In this document: positions 34,998 to 43,940 of the stretch, piece after piece | Layout of the letters: each line of letters begins with the position of its first letter | Numbering within the stretch: the first letter of the stretch is position 1 | Assembly: GCF_904846055.1 (NCBI RefSeq) | Contig: NZ_CAJGYV010000001.1 | Location: 1,488,001-1,552,000 of the forward strand | Source of the DNA: Psychrobacter ciconiae | GTDB lineage: Bacteria; Pseudomonadota; Gammaproteobacteria; Pseudomonadales; Moraxellaceae | DNA: 64,000 bases | Reading direction: 5' to 3' | Program-made: the position numbers and the translations under genes | Notes under the pieces: generated by a model | Seen by the model: only the letters and a program-made list of their open reading frames with translations | What the model was told of the DNA's origin: nothing | Database searches by the model: none

Positions 34998-36143
34998 ATG
35001 CCAATCACTCATTTAGACAATAATAAACCGCTAACCATTGTTGCTGATATGAATATCGCCAGCCTTGAGGCTTTTTTTAATGAAGCGACCTTGGCTCAAG
35101 ATGGCAATCCATCAAAAGCGGTCAATGTCATCACCACGGCAGGTCGTGATATCAATAGCGATTTTTTGGCAAAAACATCACCGGACATTTTGCTGATTCG
35201 TTCGGTCACGCCCATTAATGAAGCTTTATTAAAAAATAATAATAGCGTTCGCTTCATCGGCTCAGCGACCATCGGCACGGATCACGTTGACCCGCATTAT
35301 TTAGCCAAGCGCAATATTACCTTTGCCAACGCCGCGGGCAGCAGCAAGCATTCAGTTGCGCAATACGTGATCACCGCGATGTTGACCTTGCGACCTGAGT
35401 ATTGGCAACAGCCGCCCACCCTTGGGATTATCGGTCTTGGTAATATTGGCGGCACGCTTGCGCAATATGCGACCGATTTGGGCTGGCAGGTTTTAGGCTA
35501 TGACCCGTTAATACCTGAGTCAAATATCAACAATTCAAGCTTTGACACCGTGATTAGCCAAAGCGATGTCATCAGCCTGCATGTGCCGTTAACCGTGGAT
35601 AAAACGGCTGCCCCGATTGATGGCAGTGAGTATCCGACGCGGCATTTGATTGATGCCGCCGCGCTTGCTAACATGCCCAAAGATACCATGCTGATTAACA
35701 CGGCTCGCGGCGCGGTGGTTGAGGAAGCCGCCTTAAGCGTTGACATTGAAAAGACCGCTCGGCAAGTGGTTCTTGATGTGTTTGAGCATGAGCCGACCAT
35801 CGATGCCGATTTTTTAGCCAAGCTTGCCATTGCCACACCGCACATTGCTGGTTATAGCTTAGAGGGCAAACTTCGCGGCACGCAGATGATTTATGACGCG
35901 CTTTGTGAGCGCATGGGCATTGAGCCTAAGCAAGCCATGCAGCAACTGCTTCCTGAAAACTGCTATTTGTGGTCAGAGCTCAAAGCCCATCCGGACAGAT
36001 TGATTAAATTTTATGACATTTTGCAAGATGATGCCGCGCTGCGAGCCGTCGTTTTTGATGGCAAGGTAGCAGGGGCAGACTTTGATAACTTGCGCCGCGA
36101 CTATCGACTGCGCCGCGAGTGGCAAAATGACATGAACATTTAA
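34998..36143 (+). CDS. pdxB: Erythronate-4-phosphate dehydrogenase
   Basis: PdxB oxidises 4-phosphoerythronate in the DXP-dependent pyridoxal phosphate pathway. The 381-residue product is a D-2-hydroxyacid dehydrogenase with the PdxB-specific start (LTIVADMNIASLEAFF), nucleotide-binding GIIGLGNIGG (about 139-148), catalytic Arg in LLINTARGAVVEE, Glu in VVLDVFEHEPTID and His in IATPHIAGYSLEGKLRGT. The C-terminal PdxB dimerisation domain is present. An AAGGAAAAA ribosome site precedes the ATG. epmA follows 45 bp on and could share the transcript. Confidence 0.95.
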   Translation: MPITHLDNNKPLTIVADMNIASLEAFFNEATLAQDGNPSKAVNVITTAGRDINSDFLAKTSPDILLIRSVTPINEALLKNNNSVRFIGSATIGTDHVDPHYLAKRNITFANAAGSSKHSVAQYVITAMLTLRPEYWQQPPTLGIIGLGNIGGTLAQYATDLGWQVLGYDPLIPESNINNSSFDTVISQSDVISLHVPLTVDKTAAPIDGSEYPTRHLIDAAALANMPKDTMLINTARGAVVEEAALSVDIEKTARQVVLDVFEHEPTIDADFLAKLAIATPHIAGYSLEGKLRGTQMIYDALCERMGIEPKQAMQQLLPENCYLWSELKAHPDRLIKFYDILQDDAALRAVVFDGKVAGADFDNLRRDYRLRREWQNDMNI

Positions 36144-36188
36144 GCGTTAAAAAGTAATGACAGGTAACATGGCAAAAAAGGCAATCGT

Positions 36189-37229
36189 ATGACGGCGCAA
36201 ATCGCGACATTTTCAACGGGCAATTCAGCGCTAAAGCTAAGCGTTGCAAACAAAAGCTTTGCGCCGACGATGACACTTGCGATGGCAAAACAGCGCGCCA
36301 AAATGCTGATCGATATCCGCGCGTTTTTTGCCGAAAGGGAGGTTTTGGAGGTGCAAACGCCACTGTTATCAAGGTCGGCAAATACCGATACCTTTTTGCA
36401 GTCGGTTCGCGCGGACGTTCATTATCAAGACAAGCCAATGAGTTATTATTTGCACACCTCACCTGAATTTGCCATGAAGCGGCTGTTGGCAAGTTGGCGT
36501 TCGCCGATATTTCAGATTTGCCCTGTCTTTCGTGATAACGAAATCGGTCGGCGGCACAATATCGAATTTACCATGCTGGAATGGTATCGCCCCGATTTTA
36601 GCTTATCTCAGCTTGCCGAAGAGCTGCGATTATTGCTTGAGGCGGTGTCAAAACGTCCGGTCGTGCTCAATCATTACCGCTATATCGATGCGTTTTTGGA
36701 CTTTGTGGGCATTCATCCGCTGACCGCCAGTATAGAAGCGCTTCAAGCGGTGGCTGAGGATAAGGGCGTGGCATCGGTTGATTTTTCGGGAATGGATAGC
36801 GAGGATATCCGCCAAGGTTGGCTTGATTTGTTATTTAGCCATTTGGTTGAGCCAAACTTAGGTCATGAGTTGCCGACCTTAATTATCGACTACCCCAAAG
36901 CCACTGCTGCCCTTGCAAAAACCGCGATTGATAAAGATGGCAATGAGGTTGCGCGCCGCTTTGAGCTTTATATCAACGGCATTGAGATTGCCAATGCTTA
37001 TGATGAATTGGCGGACAGCGCGCTGCTGCGGTCACGCTTTGAGGCGGATAATGCTCGCCGCCGTTATCATGGATTGCCGATTATGCCAATTGATGAGCAC
37101 TTACTGGCAGCAAGTGAAAACCTGCCCAATTGCAGCGGCATTGCGGTCGGGTTTGACAGATTGCTCATGGTGATAACTGGCGCAACGTCACTGAGCGAGG
37201 TTATCCCATTTCCAAGTGATTTGGCGTAA
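36189..37229 (+). CDS. epmA: Elongation factor P--(R)-beta-lysine ligase EpmA
   Basis: EpmA (PoxA/GenX) attaches beta-lysine to a lysine of EF-P, helping ribosomes through polyproline stretches. The 346-residue product is a short class II lysyl-tRNA synthetase-like catalytic domain without an anticodon domain. Motif 2 is FQICPVFRDNEIGRRHNIEFTMLEWYR, and motif 3 is GIAVGFDRLLMVITG. The partner genes epmB and efp are not in this window. Notably the window encodes Pro-rich proteins (for example the 42198 gene) whose translation may need modified EF-P. It converges on yaiI. Confidence 0.95.
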   Translation: MTAQIATFSTGNSALKLSVANKSFAPTMTLAMAKQRAKMLIDIRAFFAEREVLEVQTPLLSRSANTDTFLQSVRADVHYQDKPMSYYLHTSPEFAMKRLLASWRSPIFQICPVFRDNEIGRRHNIEFTMLEWYRPDFSLSQLAEELRLLLEAVSKRPVVLNHYRYIDAFLDFVGIHPLTASIEALQAVAEDKGVASVDFSGMDSEDIRQGWLDLLFSHLVEPNLGHELPTLIIDYPKATAALAKTAIDKDGNEVARRFELYINGIEIANAYDELADSALLRSRFEADNARRRYHGLPIMPIDEHLLAASENLPNCSGIAVGFDRLLMVITGATSLSEVIPFPSDLA

Positions 37230-37282
37230 CTTTTAAAATTTTAAAGTTAAAAATTTTGAGTTCGAAAAAATTTAAAAAAGCC

Positions 37283-37732
37283 CTAGCGAACCAAGCGGTT
37301 CATGCCATCGGCAAAGGCTTTTTTATCGCGATCGCCAAACGGTTTTTGTCCTGACATGTCTTGCAAATCCAAAACACCCGTTCCGCGCATGGTGTCCATA
37401 AAGTCACGCATGTTCAGCTTTTGCTTGATGTTGTCCTGATTGTAAATGACGCCGCGCGGGGAGAGCACTTTTGCGCCTTTTTCTAACACGTCGTTGGCAA
37501 GCGGAATGTCACTGGTGATGACCAAATCGCCATTTTGACAAGATTCGGCGATAAAATCATCGGCTTTATCAAAGCCTTGCGGCACGACGGTCATCGTTAA
37601 TAGCTTTGATTTTTTAAGTTTAATCGGCTGATTGGCAACAAAAATGGCGCAAGTTTGGGTCCGCTCAGCCGTTTTGATGATGATGTCTTTGGCAACCAGC
37701 GGAATGGCGTCAGCATCAACCCAAATTTGCAT
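37283..37732 (-). CDS. yaiI: YaiI/YqxD family protein (UPF0178, DUF188)
   Basis: The 149-residue product matches UPF0178 throughout: MQIWVDADAIPLVAKDIIIKTAERT, VPQGFDKADDFIAESCQNGDLVITSDIPLANDVLEKGAKVLSPRG and the C-terminal GDRDKKAFADGMNRLVR. The acidic residues in WVDADA and VITSDIPLA recall PIN/NYN-like nucleases, but activity is unproven. Its start codon shares one base with the purK stop codon (TAATG), so translation is coupled to purK. Confidence 0.92.
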   Translation of the reverse strand: MQIWVDADAIPLVAKDIIIKTAERTQTCAIFVANQPIKLKKSKLLTMTVVPQGFDKADDFIAESCQNGDLVITSDIPLANDVLEKGAKVLSPRGVIYNQDNIKQKLNMRDFMDTMRGTGVLDLQDMSGQKPFGDRDKKAFADGMNRLVR

Positions 37733-39045
37733 TATTTTACTGCCTTAGCGGTTGGCTTTGATTGCTTATCGCCGGTTTTATCATCCGCTTCATCATTCAC
37801 AACGGCTGCGGCTTGATGGGCAGCTTCTAAAGCGTTATTTTCTAAATGGCTTGCAAGACCAACTTTATTAGGCAATACGGCGATAATTTTACTTAAGGCG
37901 GCTTCTAAATCGCAAACGTCGTTTGGCATAACGGTAATGTGGGCAATTTTGCGACCTTCGCGCTCGGTCTTATGATAGCTGTGATAATGAGCGCTATCGA
38001 TGGCAAGCAGCTCGCTTATGTCCGGATATTGACCGATGACGTTAATCATAATCGACGGGTGAACGTTGTCAGTATCGCCAAGCGGCAAGCCCACCACGGC
38101 GCGGATATGGTTTTCAAATTGACTGGTGATTGCGCCCTCAATGCTCCAGTGCCCTGAGTTGTGAACGCGCGGGGCAATCTCGTTAGCCACCAAATAATCA
38201 TTACCGCGATCATCTTTGGCAACGAACAGTTCAAGCGCTAAAATGCCTACGTAATCAAGGTGCGCCATGATTTTACTGATGGCGGATTGGGCAAGGGGGG
38301 TTAAATGGCTCGTTCCGACAGCAGGGGCTTGCGTTTTTGCCAAAATGCCCTCGAAGTGATGGTTTTCAACCAAATCATAACAGCGAACCGCGCCGTTTTG
38401 GTCGCGAGCGGCAATGATGGACACCTCGCGGCTAAAGTTCACAAAGCCTTCGGCAATTAAGGGGGCAGGGGTCGAGGTTAATTGACCGTTGCCGCTGACC
38501 GCGTCTTTTAATTCGTCCCAAGCGTTATTAATTTCATTTTCTGTTCTAACAACCACCTGACCTTTGCCATCATAGCCGCCGCGACTGGTTTTAAGTACAA
38601 TCGGTAAGCCTAGTTTTTGGCAAGCGCTTTGTAATTCCTCAAGCGAGCTGACTGCTTCAAAGGGCACGGTCTGAATAGCAAGCTCGTTAAACATGCGCTT
38701 TTCTTTTAAGCGGTCTTGGGCAATGTCAAGCGCGATTGGTGGCGGGAACATGCCGCATTTATTACTGCCTTTTTGATTCGATAACTTGGCAAGTTTTTCA
38801 ACCGTTTCGGTCGGCGTGTTTTCAAATTCAAGGGTGAACACATCGGCGGCATGAATAAACGCCTCAAGCTCATCGCTTTTAAAGACTTGACCGTAGAGGC
38901 TTGCTGGGCAGTGGTCGCTATCTTCTAAAAATACGCAGCGAAAGCCAAGCGGAATGGCGGCTTCAGCAAGCATCATTGCCAGTTGACCGCCGCCTAAAAT
39001 TCCGATGGTTTTGGGCGCGTGACTAGGGGAGTTGGCTTGGGTCAT
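37732..39045 (-). CDS. purK: N5-carboxyaminoimidazole ribonucleotide synthase
   Basis: PurK uses ATP and bicarbonate to carboxylate AIR to N5-CAIR in purine synthesis; PurE then rearranges it. The start is ATG 39045 (MTQANSPSH); 22 upstream codons of open frame add only an odd hydrophobic stretch. The 437-residue ATP-grasp enzyme has GILGGGQLAMMLAEAA at the N-terminus, LKTSRGGYDGKGQVVV in the ATP-binding region and LVANEIAPRVHNSGHWSIEGAITSQFENHIRA near the active site. The final 30 residues are an acidic/Lys-rich extra tail. purE lies just upstream, yaiI overlaps downstream. Confidence 0.95.
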   Translation of the reverse strand: MTQANSPSHAPKTIGILGGGQLAMMLAEAAIPLGFRCVFLEDSDHCPASLYGQVFKSDELEAFIHAADVFTLEFENTPTETVEKLAKLSNQKGSNKCGMFPPPIALDIAQDRLKEKRMFNELAIQTVPFEAVSSLEELQSACQKLGLPIVLKTSRGGYDGKGQVVVRTENEINNAWDELKDAVSGNGQLTSTPAPLIAEGFVNFSREVSIIAARDQNGAVRCYDLVENHHFEGILAKTQAPAVGTSHLTPLAQSAISKIMAHLDYVGILALELFVAKDDRGNDYLVANEIAPRVHNSGHWSIEGAITSQFENHIRAVVGLPLGDTDNVHPSIMINVIGQYPDISELLAIDSAHYHSYHKTEREGRKIAHITVMPNDVCDLEAALSKIIAVLPNKVGLASHLENNALEAAHQAAAVVNDEADDKTGDKQSKPTAKAVK

Positions 39046-39236
39046 GGCGGGCTCTTTTTTAGAAGTTGATAAAAAATAAAGATTTGCAATTAAAAATAAG
39101 AAAAGGTGCAAAGTTGCACCTTAACGTGAAGATTTTTAGAAGACCTAAAAACTAGCGGAAAATAAGCTTCAAGTCAATATGAAATTGACAGAGCACTTTA
39201 AAATGAGCTTGGAAAATCAGCATGATAAAAGCCTTT

Positions 39237-39800
39237 TTAGCCGTTAATAATGCCAGGAGTCGGGCTTGCCAGCACCGTTTCGGTTTGATTTTGGCGCAAA
39301 GTGTCAAGCTTTTGGGCAGCATCAGCATCATGAAGCGCTAAAATTTGAATGGCAAGCAGCGCCGCGTTATAAGCCCCTGCAGTTCCAATAGCAAGCGTGC
39401 CAACCGCAACGCCTTTTGGCATCTGAACGATGGACAGCAAACTGTCCCAACCGCTTAAAATTGATGATTTTACCGGAACGCCAAGCACGGGCAGGGACGT
39501 TTGACTGGCGCACATTCCTGGCAGGTGGGCTGCGCCGCCTGCGCCTGCGATGATGACTTGCAAACCGTTGGCTTTTGCTGATTTGGCAAAATCAAATAAA
39601 CGGTCGGGCGTTCGGTGCGCTGACACCACCTCACAAGAAAAGGCAATATCAAAGTCCGCAAGCAATTGCGCCGCTTCGCGCATCGTTGCCCAGTCGGACT
39701 GCGACCCCATGATGATGCCGACTTTGGCGACACCTTTTGGCGAGATAACAGGCTCTGGGACGTTTGAATGACTAGCCGCTTGATTGGGAACTTGGCTCAT
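39237..39800 (-). CDS. purE: N5-carboxyaminoimidazole ribonucleotide mutase
   Basis: PurE converts N5-CAIR to CAIR in purine synthesis. The 187-residue product has the class I signature: [36 protein letters not shown] (catalytic His), [17 protein letters not shown] and [33 protein letters not shown]. About 25 polar residues precede the domain and 25 follow. It lies upstream of purK with a 190-bp gap, so the two may or may not share a transcript; no terminator is seen between them. Confidence 0.96.
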   Translation of the reverse strand: MSQVPNQAASHSNVPEPVISPKGVAKVGIIMGSQSDWATMREAAQLLADFDIAFSCEVVSAHRTPDRLFDFAKSAKANGLQVIIAGAGGAAHLPGMCASQTSLPVLGVPVKSSILSGWDSLLSIVQMPKGVAVGTLAIGTAGAYNAALLAIQILALHDADAAQKLDTLRQNQTETVLASPTPGIING

Positions 39801-39877
39801 GATGCAATTCCTGCAAAACGATTATCATACTAAGATGTCGCCGTGTCGTAAAGCCTGCCGCGCTTATTATCTGTTAT

Positions 39878-39924
39878 AAAAAAAGCTCAATGATAAAAAA
39901 TGCTCAGTGAAAAAAGCTCAGTCA
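39878..39924. repeat. Degenerate 15-16-bp tandem repeat, 3 units
   Basis: Three units built on A6-[G/TG]CTCA[A/G]T follow each other in the purE-phosphatase gap and run into the phosphatase stop codon. Confidence 0.6.
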
Positions 39925-40862
39925 TGAACAAACTGAATAAAATTGTCTGCCGATAATGGTAGCGGATTTTTTGTGTCAAGCTGATAACAAGTCAGATAAC
40001 CGCTATCGACCGCCGCTGAATAATCAGTACAAATCACCTGAGGGCTAAGCGGCTCAGGGTTTCCAGTTAACCAATAGTGACCAACGAACACCGGTTTTTG
40101 TGTTTTTAAGGCAAAATTGATGTTTTCCGCCAAAGCATCGGTTGGGATAAGCGCCAAGTTTGATTTTGGCGCTCGCGCAATCTCGTGAATGGTTTTTGAC
40201 TGCAAATCATCAAGCCACCAGCGAACACGGACGTTTTTACGCTCAGCGCCTTCTTTATCGACCATCACTAAACCTTCAGGAAGTGGCGTTTCGACCCCCT
40301 TTAAGACCCGTTCAAGCGCGTCAAACTCCGGCGTGTCCTTTTGCGAGGTTGCCACCAGTGCGTCATAAGCTAAGCAATTATTTTCGGTCAATAATGGCTT
40401 TAGCACCGCCATACTATCAACATCCCAACAGGCATGAACAAAGCAGGCGTAATCGGTTTCAAGCCAAAGTGGAATCTCATAAAAGCGCTTGAGCCAGTAG
40501 CGATGCTGCTCTGAGCCCATCGGTGCCTCTTTTAAAAACGCCTCATGTTGACGGCGGTGAACCTCACTATGAGAGCGCAAATACTCCTCCGGCTGATACG
40601 GATTTGGGGTGGCAAACGCCAGCGCATTGTACTCATGATTGCCCATTACCGCATCAGCAACGTCGTTATCAATCATGGCAAAGACGATTTCAAGGGTGGC
40701 AAGCTCTTGCGACCCGCGGTCAATCAAATCGCCGATAAATAGCGCCCGATGACCGCTTGGCGGCTCAAAATACGTGCCGTTGTGCCGATAGTTGAGCTGA
40801 TTGAGCAAGCCTTTAAGCTTATCTGCATTGCCATGAATGTCACCAATAATATCAATAATCAT
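39918..40862 (-). CDS. Calcineurin-like metallophosphoesterase
   Basis: The start is ATG 40862 (MIIDIIGD), with TTGGAG upstream; the frame extends 16 codons further without support. The 314-residue product has the metallophosphatase motifs in order: GDIHGNADKL, GDLIDRGSQEL, MGNHEYNALAF, then FVHACWDV and FVGHYWL. This set is typical of PPP-type phosphatases acting on proteins or dinucleoside polyphosphates (ApaH/PrpA-like), with a cap region of about 120 residues between GNHE and the last His motifs. The substrate is unknown. It stands alone between purE and the rhomboid gene. Confidence 0.88.
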   Translation of the reverse strand: MIIDIIGDIHGNADKLKGLLNQLNYRHNGTYFEPPSGHRALFIGDLIDRGSQELATLEIVFAMIDNDVADAVMGNHEYNALAFATPNPYQPEEYLRSHSEVHRRQHEAFLKEAPMGSEQHRYWLKRFYEIPLWLETDYACFVHACWDVDSMAVLKPLLTENNCLAYDALVATSQKDTPEFDALERVLKGVETPLPEGLVMVDKEGAERKNVRVRWWLDDLQSKTIHEIARAPKSNLALIPTDALAENINFALKTQKPVFVGHYWLTGNPEPLSPQVICTDYSAAVDSGYLTCYQLDTKNPLPLSADNFIQFVHD

Positions 40863-40965
40863 AATTGTTACTCCAAGATAGCTGTTTTTTTTTAACACGT
40901 TTTTTGGCATAAGCTTTTTTTAACCATAAACAACTTTAGGCTGACAGTTGGGCTGCAGCCTTGTT

Positions 40966-41008
40966 GTTATGACCAATTAGTTATGACCAAATTAGTTATG
41001 ACTAAATT
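40966..41008. repeat. Degenerate 14-15-bp tandem repeat, 3 units
   Basis: Units GTTATGACCAATTA, GTTATGACCAAATTA and GTTATGACTAAATT lie head to tail between the phosphatase start and the rhomboid stop codon. Confidence 0.7.
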
Positions 41009-41068
41009 TTTTTAAAAGGTTTGAGATGAGAGTGTTAATAGGTAAATCGATAGTTCTTGAAAAAATGC

Positions 41069-41677
41069 TTAAAACTGAGGAGAAATTAGGGCATTTAAAA
41101 AGTGCAATAAAATCGGCGGATGCAAAATAATGGTCGCCACTACCCCAAATGCGCCGCCCCACAAATGCGCCAAGTGGTTGATGTTTGAGCCGCCTTGTTT
41201 GTTGGCATAAATGCTATACGCGACGTAGGCTATAGCAAACACAATCGCCGGAATGGGAATAACGGCAAATAAATAAATCATCTCCCAAGGCGCAAGCAAG
41301 ATAAAGGCAAACAACACGGCAGAAACGCCGCCTGAAGCGCCAAGACTTAAATAGCTCGCGTTACGTTTGTTTTTAATATAGCTTGGAATCATCGCGGCGA
41401 CAATAGCCAGCACATAAAAAATCACAAAGCCATAGCCAAATACAAACTCGCGGTATAAGCCTTCAATCGCGCGACCAAAAAAATACAGGGTAAACATGTT
41501 AAATAGCAAATGCATACTGTCAGCATGAATAAACCCGTGGGTGACAAACCTGTCCCATTGTCCCGCGCTTATCGCCGGCGGGTAAAAAATCAGCCGATTA
41601 AATAGGGTTTTATTTTGCCAAGCCATAAGGCTGACAATAACCGTGATGACGATAATCAAGGTGGTATGAGTGAGCAA
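41069..41677 (-). CDS. Rhomboid family intramembrane serine protease
   Basis: The 202-residue product has six hydrophobic segments, the minimal bacterial rhomboid core. Motifs are RFVTHGFIHADSMHLLFNMFTLYFFG in TM2 (HxxxN-type oxyanion residues), the catalytic Ser in LSLGASGGVSAVL (TM4) and the partner His in INHLAHLWGGAFG (TM6). Rhomboids cut transmembrane helices; the substrate is unknown. There is no extra cytoplasmic domain. Confidence 0.93.
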   Translation of the reverse strand: MLTHTTLIIVITVIVSLMAWQNKTLFNRLIFYPPAISAGQWDRFVTHGFIHADSMHLLFNMFTLYFFGRAIEGLYREFVFGYGFVIFYVLAIVAAMIPSYIKNKRNASYLSLGASGGVSAVLFAFILLAPWEMIYLFAVIPIPAIVFAIAYVAYSIYANKQGGSNINHLAHLWGGAFGVVATIILHPPILLHFLNALISPQF

Positions 41678-42197
41678 AGAAAATCCTTAATCTCGGTCAG
41701 AAGTAATGGATGAAAAAAGGTAATGATTGATGGTCTTTCAACGCGACTTTTATGAAACCTAAGTTTCAATCATAGTAGTGAGTTTGCCAAAAAAGCTCAA
41801 TTGCGAATTAACACAAATTACATTCAACTACAAAATACTCGTGAATGTTGGCAAAGCTGCCTAATATCGCTGCTATACGATTACGAAGTTTTGTGGTTGA
41901 CTAACTGAGCCTAAAATAATAAGGATTTTTATTGATTTACGGATACTATTATCGACAATAATTTACTAAAATAATAGCGTGATCGTAATTTTTAATCCGG
42001 ATGATAGAGTGACCCAATAAAACCCTAAACTCAATTTGTAAGGCTATTTTAGCGAACCTTTTACACCACAGCTTTTTAACGATAATAATTTTAACGAGAG
42101 TAGTTTTAACGACAGCGATTTTAACCATAGTAATTGTAACCATAAGAATTTGGATTTTATTTTTGGAGACGGTAGTCTTAGGACAAGGCGAAAATTT
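41678..42197. other. 520-bp gap between the rhomboid gene and the first membrane-anchored paralog
   Basis: No gene. It is AT-rich and ends in a five-unit 15-bp repeat (42074-42148). A minus-strand open frame here is produced by the repeat itself and lacks a ribosome site. Confidence 0.5.
42074..42148. repeat. Degenerate 15-bp tandem repeat, 5 units
   Basis: Units TTTTAACGATAATAA, TTTTAACGAGAGTAG, TTTTAACGACAGCGA, TTTTAACCATAGTAA and TTGTAACCATAAGAA run without gaps, ending 49 bp before the start codon of the following gene. TT-TAAC is constant; the last eight bases drift. Confidence 0.85.
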
Positions 42198-43556
42198 ATG
42201 ACCATTATTTCTCAATTAGAAAATACTGTAACGCCTGCCATTGTGGGCGCAGAAGGCGGGATAGCTCACCGCAACTTACTTGAGCAGTTTTATGCCATTT
42301 TGGTGAACCGCTTGGCGATTCCTGAGGTGTTTACCAAGCTTCAGCGTTATGACAGTTTGGTTGAGCCGGCACCAAGCAACATTTTATTTGAACAAATTTG
42401 GAGCGAGCCGGCTCAGCGTGAGCTGCTGATTCGCGAGCTTGCAGGAACGCATCATATCGATGCGGCAACCACCGAACAGCTGGTGATTCAAGCCACGCCG
42501 CTTGCGTTTAAAGAGCTGAATGTGCTGGCAAATAATCAGCCTTTGCCGCCATTTTTGCAGTTACAGCTTGCGGACACGCGCCCCTTTTTGCCGGCGTGGG
42601 CGGGCGCTGTGATTGGGCTTGCGATGACCCCTGAGCCTGTCGTAACTGAAGTTGTTCATACCGTTGCGGCAGTTCCTGAGTCGCGGGCGGCAGTGCGAGC
42701 GCGCAATCAGCGCCAAGATATGATGGTGCGCTTGTTGTTAGCTGCCGCCGGATTACTTGCGCTATTACTGCTTTGGTGGCTATTTATTCATGAGCCTGAG
42801 GAGGAGCCGGTACCTACAGAGACAGTCGTGGTAACGCCGACTACAACCGAGCCTGAAACGGCAACGGTTGAGGTCGTCACCCCTGCGCAATTGGTTGTCG
42901 GGGTTGATGATGTGGGCAATTTATACACCTGTTCGGCAACGGTTGGCGATGACAATTTAAAATCACAACTTCAGCAAGCGCTGTCGTCAAGCTTTGGCGC
43001 TCAGGCAAGCATTTGTAATATCACTGTTCGTCAAGGGGTGGCAACGACTTTAACAAATATCAATGTCGAAACCTTGCCAAATGTCTTAGGACTGATGAAA
43101 AGCGCACCGTTCTCACGCTTTCAGTTGCAAAATGACAGCATCAGCCTAGAAGCACCGGACAACTCTCAGCTTGAGCGCTTGCTTGTTGATGTTCGCTCAA
43201 TGGTGCCAACCATCACTGTGACTTCTGCCAAGCCTGTGGTCACAACCACAACGGTTGCCGCGCCGCCAGCGGTGGTTTATGAGCAAGCACCGCCACCACC
43301 ACCGAGTAACGTAACTGTCGTGGCTCCTGCACCCGCGCCTACAACCACCGTAACCACTGTGCCGACAAGTCCACCGCCTGCGCCAACGACGACTGCTAAC
43401 CCTGCGCCGCCGCCACCGCCGCAAAGCAGCATCAATAACGTGCCACAAAATAACCGCCCAGTGGATGGTATTTCGCAAGCAGAAGTCGATGATATGGCAA
43501 ATACCACCATTATCGCCGACCCTGTCAGAAATGGCGCTCAAAATAACCCGCAATAA
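42198..43556 (+). CDS. Single-pass membrane protein with Pro-rich C-terminus, paralog of the 43941 gene
   Basis: The start is ATG 42198, 7 bp after AAGGCG. The 452-residue product has an N-terminal cytoplasmic domain of about 140 residues (LLEQFYAILVNRLAIPEVF, IWSEPAQRELLIRELAG). One transmembrane helix follows near 180-200 (LLLAAAGLLALLLLWWLFI), then a Thr/Glu/Val linker and a BON-like periplasmic domain (about 230-345: VVGVDDVGNLYTCSATVGDDNLKSQLQQAL). The tail is Pro/Thr-rich with runs of four to five prolines. The N-domain, membrane helix and BON-like domain all match the next gene, but the OmpA domain present there is missing. Function unknown. Confidence 0.82.
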   Translation: MTIISQLENTVTPAIVGAEGGIAHRNLLEQFYAILVNRLAIPEVFTKLQRYDSLVEPAPSNILFEQIWSEPAQRELLIRELAGTHHIDAATTEQLVIQATPLAFKELNVLANNQPLPPFLQLQLADTRPFLPAWAGAVIGLAMTPEPVVTEVVHTVAAVPESRAAVRARNQRQDMMVRLLLAAAGLLALLLLWWLFIHEPEEEPVPTETVVVTPTTTEPETATVEVVTPAQLVVGVDDVGNLYTCSATVGDDNLKSQLQQALSSSFGAQASICNITVRQGVATTLTNINVETLPNVLGLMKSAPFSRFQLQNDSISLEAPDNSQLERLLVDVRSMVPTITVTSAKPVVTTTTVAAPPAVVYEQAPPPPPSNVTVVAPAPAPTTTVTTVPTSPPPAPTTTANPAPPPPPQSSINNVPQNNRPVDGISQAEVDDMANTTIIADPVRNGAQNNPQ

Positions 43557-43569
43557 CGGCTCGCACTTT

Positions 43570-43617
43570 TTAGCGTTATAACTTCTTAGTGTAATAAATT
43601 CTTAGCGTTATAAAATC
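43570..43617. repeat. Degenerate 16-bp tandem repeat, 3 units
   Basis: Units TTAGCGTTATAACTTC, TTAGTGTAATAAATTC and TTAGCGTTATAAAATC lie between a stop codon (43556) and its terminator (43621). Confidence 0.75.
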
Positions 43618-43618
43618 A

Positions 43619-43656
43619 AAAACCTGCTTACGCATAATTGTTTAAGCAGGTTTTTT
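43619..43656 (+). terminator. Intrinsic terminator after the 42198 gene
   Basis: AACCTGCTTA / TAAGCAGGTT stem, 12-base loop and a six-T run. Confidence 0.88.
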
Positions 43657-43940
43657 GTTAAAAAATGGCGGTGAGGATTGCTTACAGTTACGTGTCCTCA
43701 TTGAAACATTACTTATCGTAGCATTTACACTACAGCGTCCGTATGGCGAGTCGCGCTTTTTCCAGCTTATAATAAGGGCAGTTTTATTAAGGCGATGGTA
43801 AATTACCTTGAGAAATTCAAGGGAAACTAAAATTTTTTGCTAAAAAAGTGTTATTACAGCGGACGTTTTCGCTGTAGTTATTAAAAATTTTTATAACAAG
43901 ATAATCATAATTAAGAAATTAATACTTAAGGAGAGTTTTT
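43657..43940. other. Intergenic region before the OmpA-domain gene
   Basis: No gene. A 7-bp inverted repeat TACAGCG / CGCTGTA (43855-43876) lies about 65 bp before the start codon, and a related TACAGCGTCCGT occurs near 43730. They could be regulatory sites; nothing identifies the factor. Confidence 0.35.

Noticed and set aside
42074-42148. CRISPR array
   Set aside because: The units are contiguous with no spacers, degenerate and only 15 bp, and no cas gene is in the window.
41949-42215. Minus-strand frame of 88 codons containing repeated Val-Lys-Thr-type pentads
   Set aside because: The 15-bp repeat has a length divisible by three, so it stays open by construction; it overlaps the start of the real plus-strand gene and has no ribosome site.
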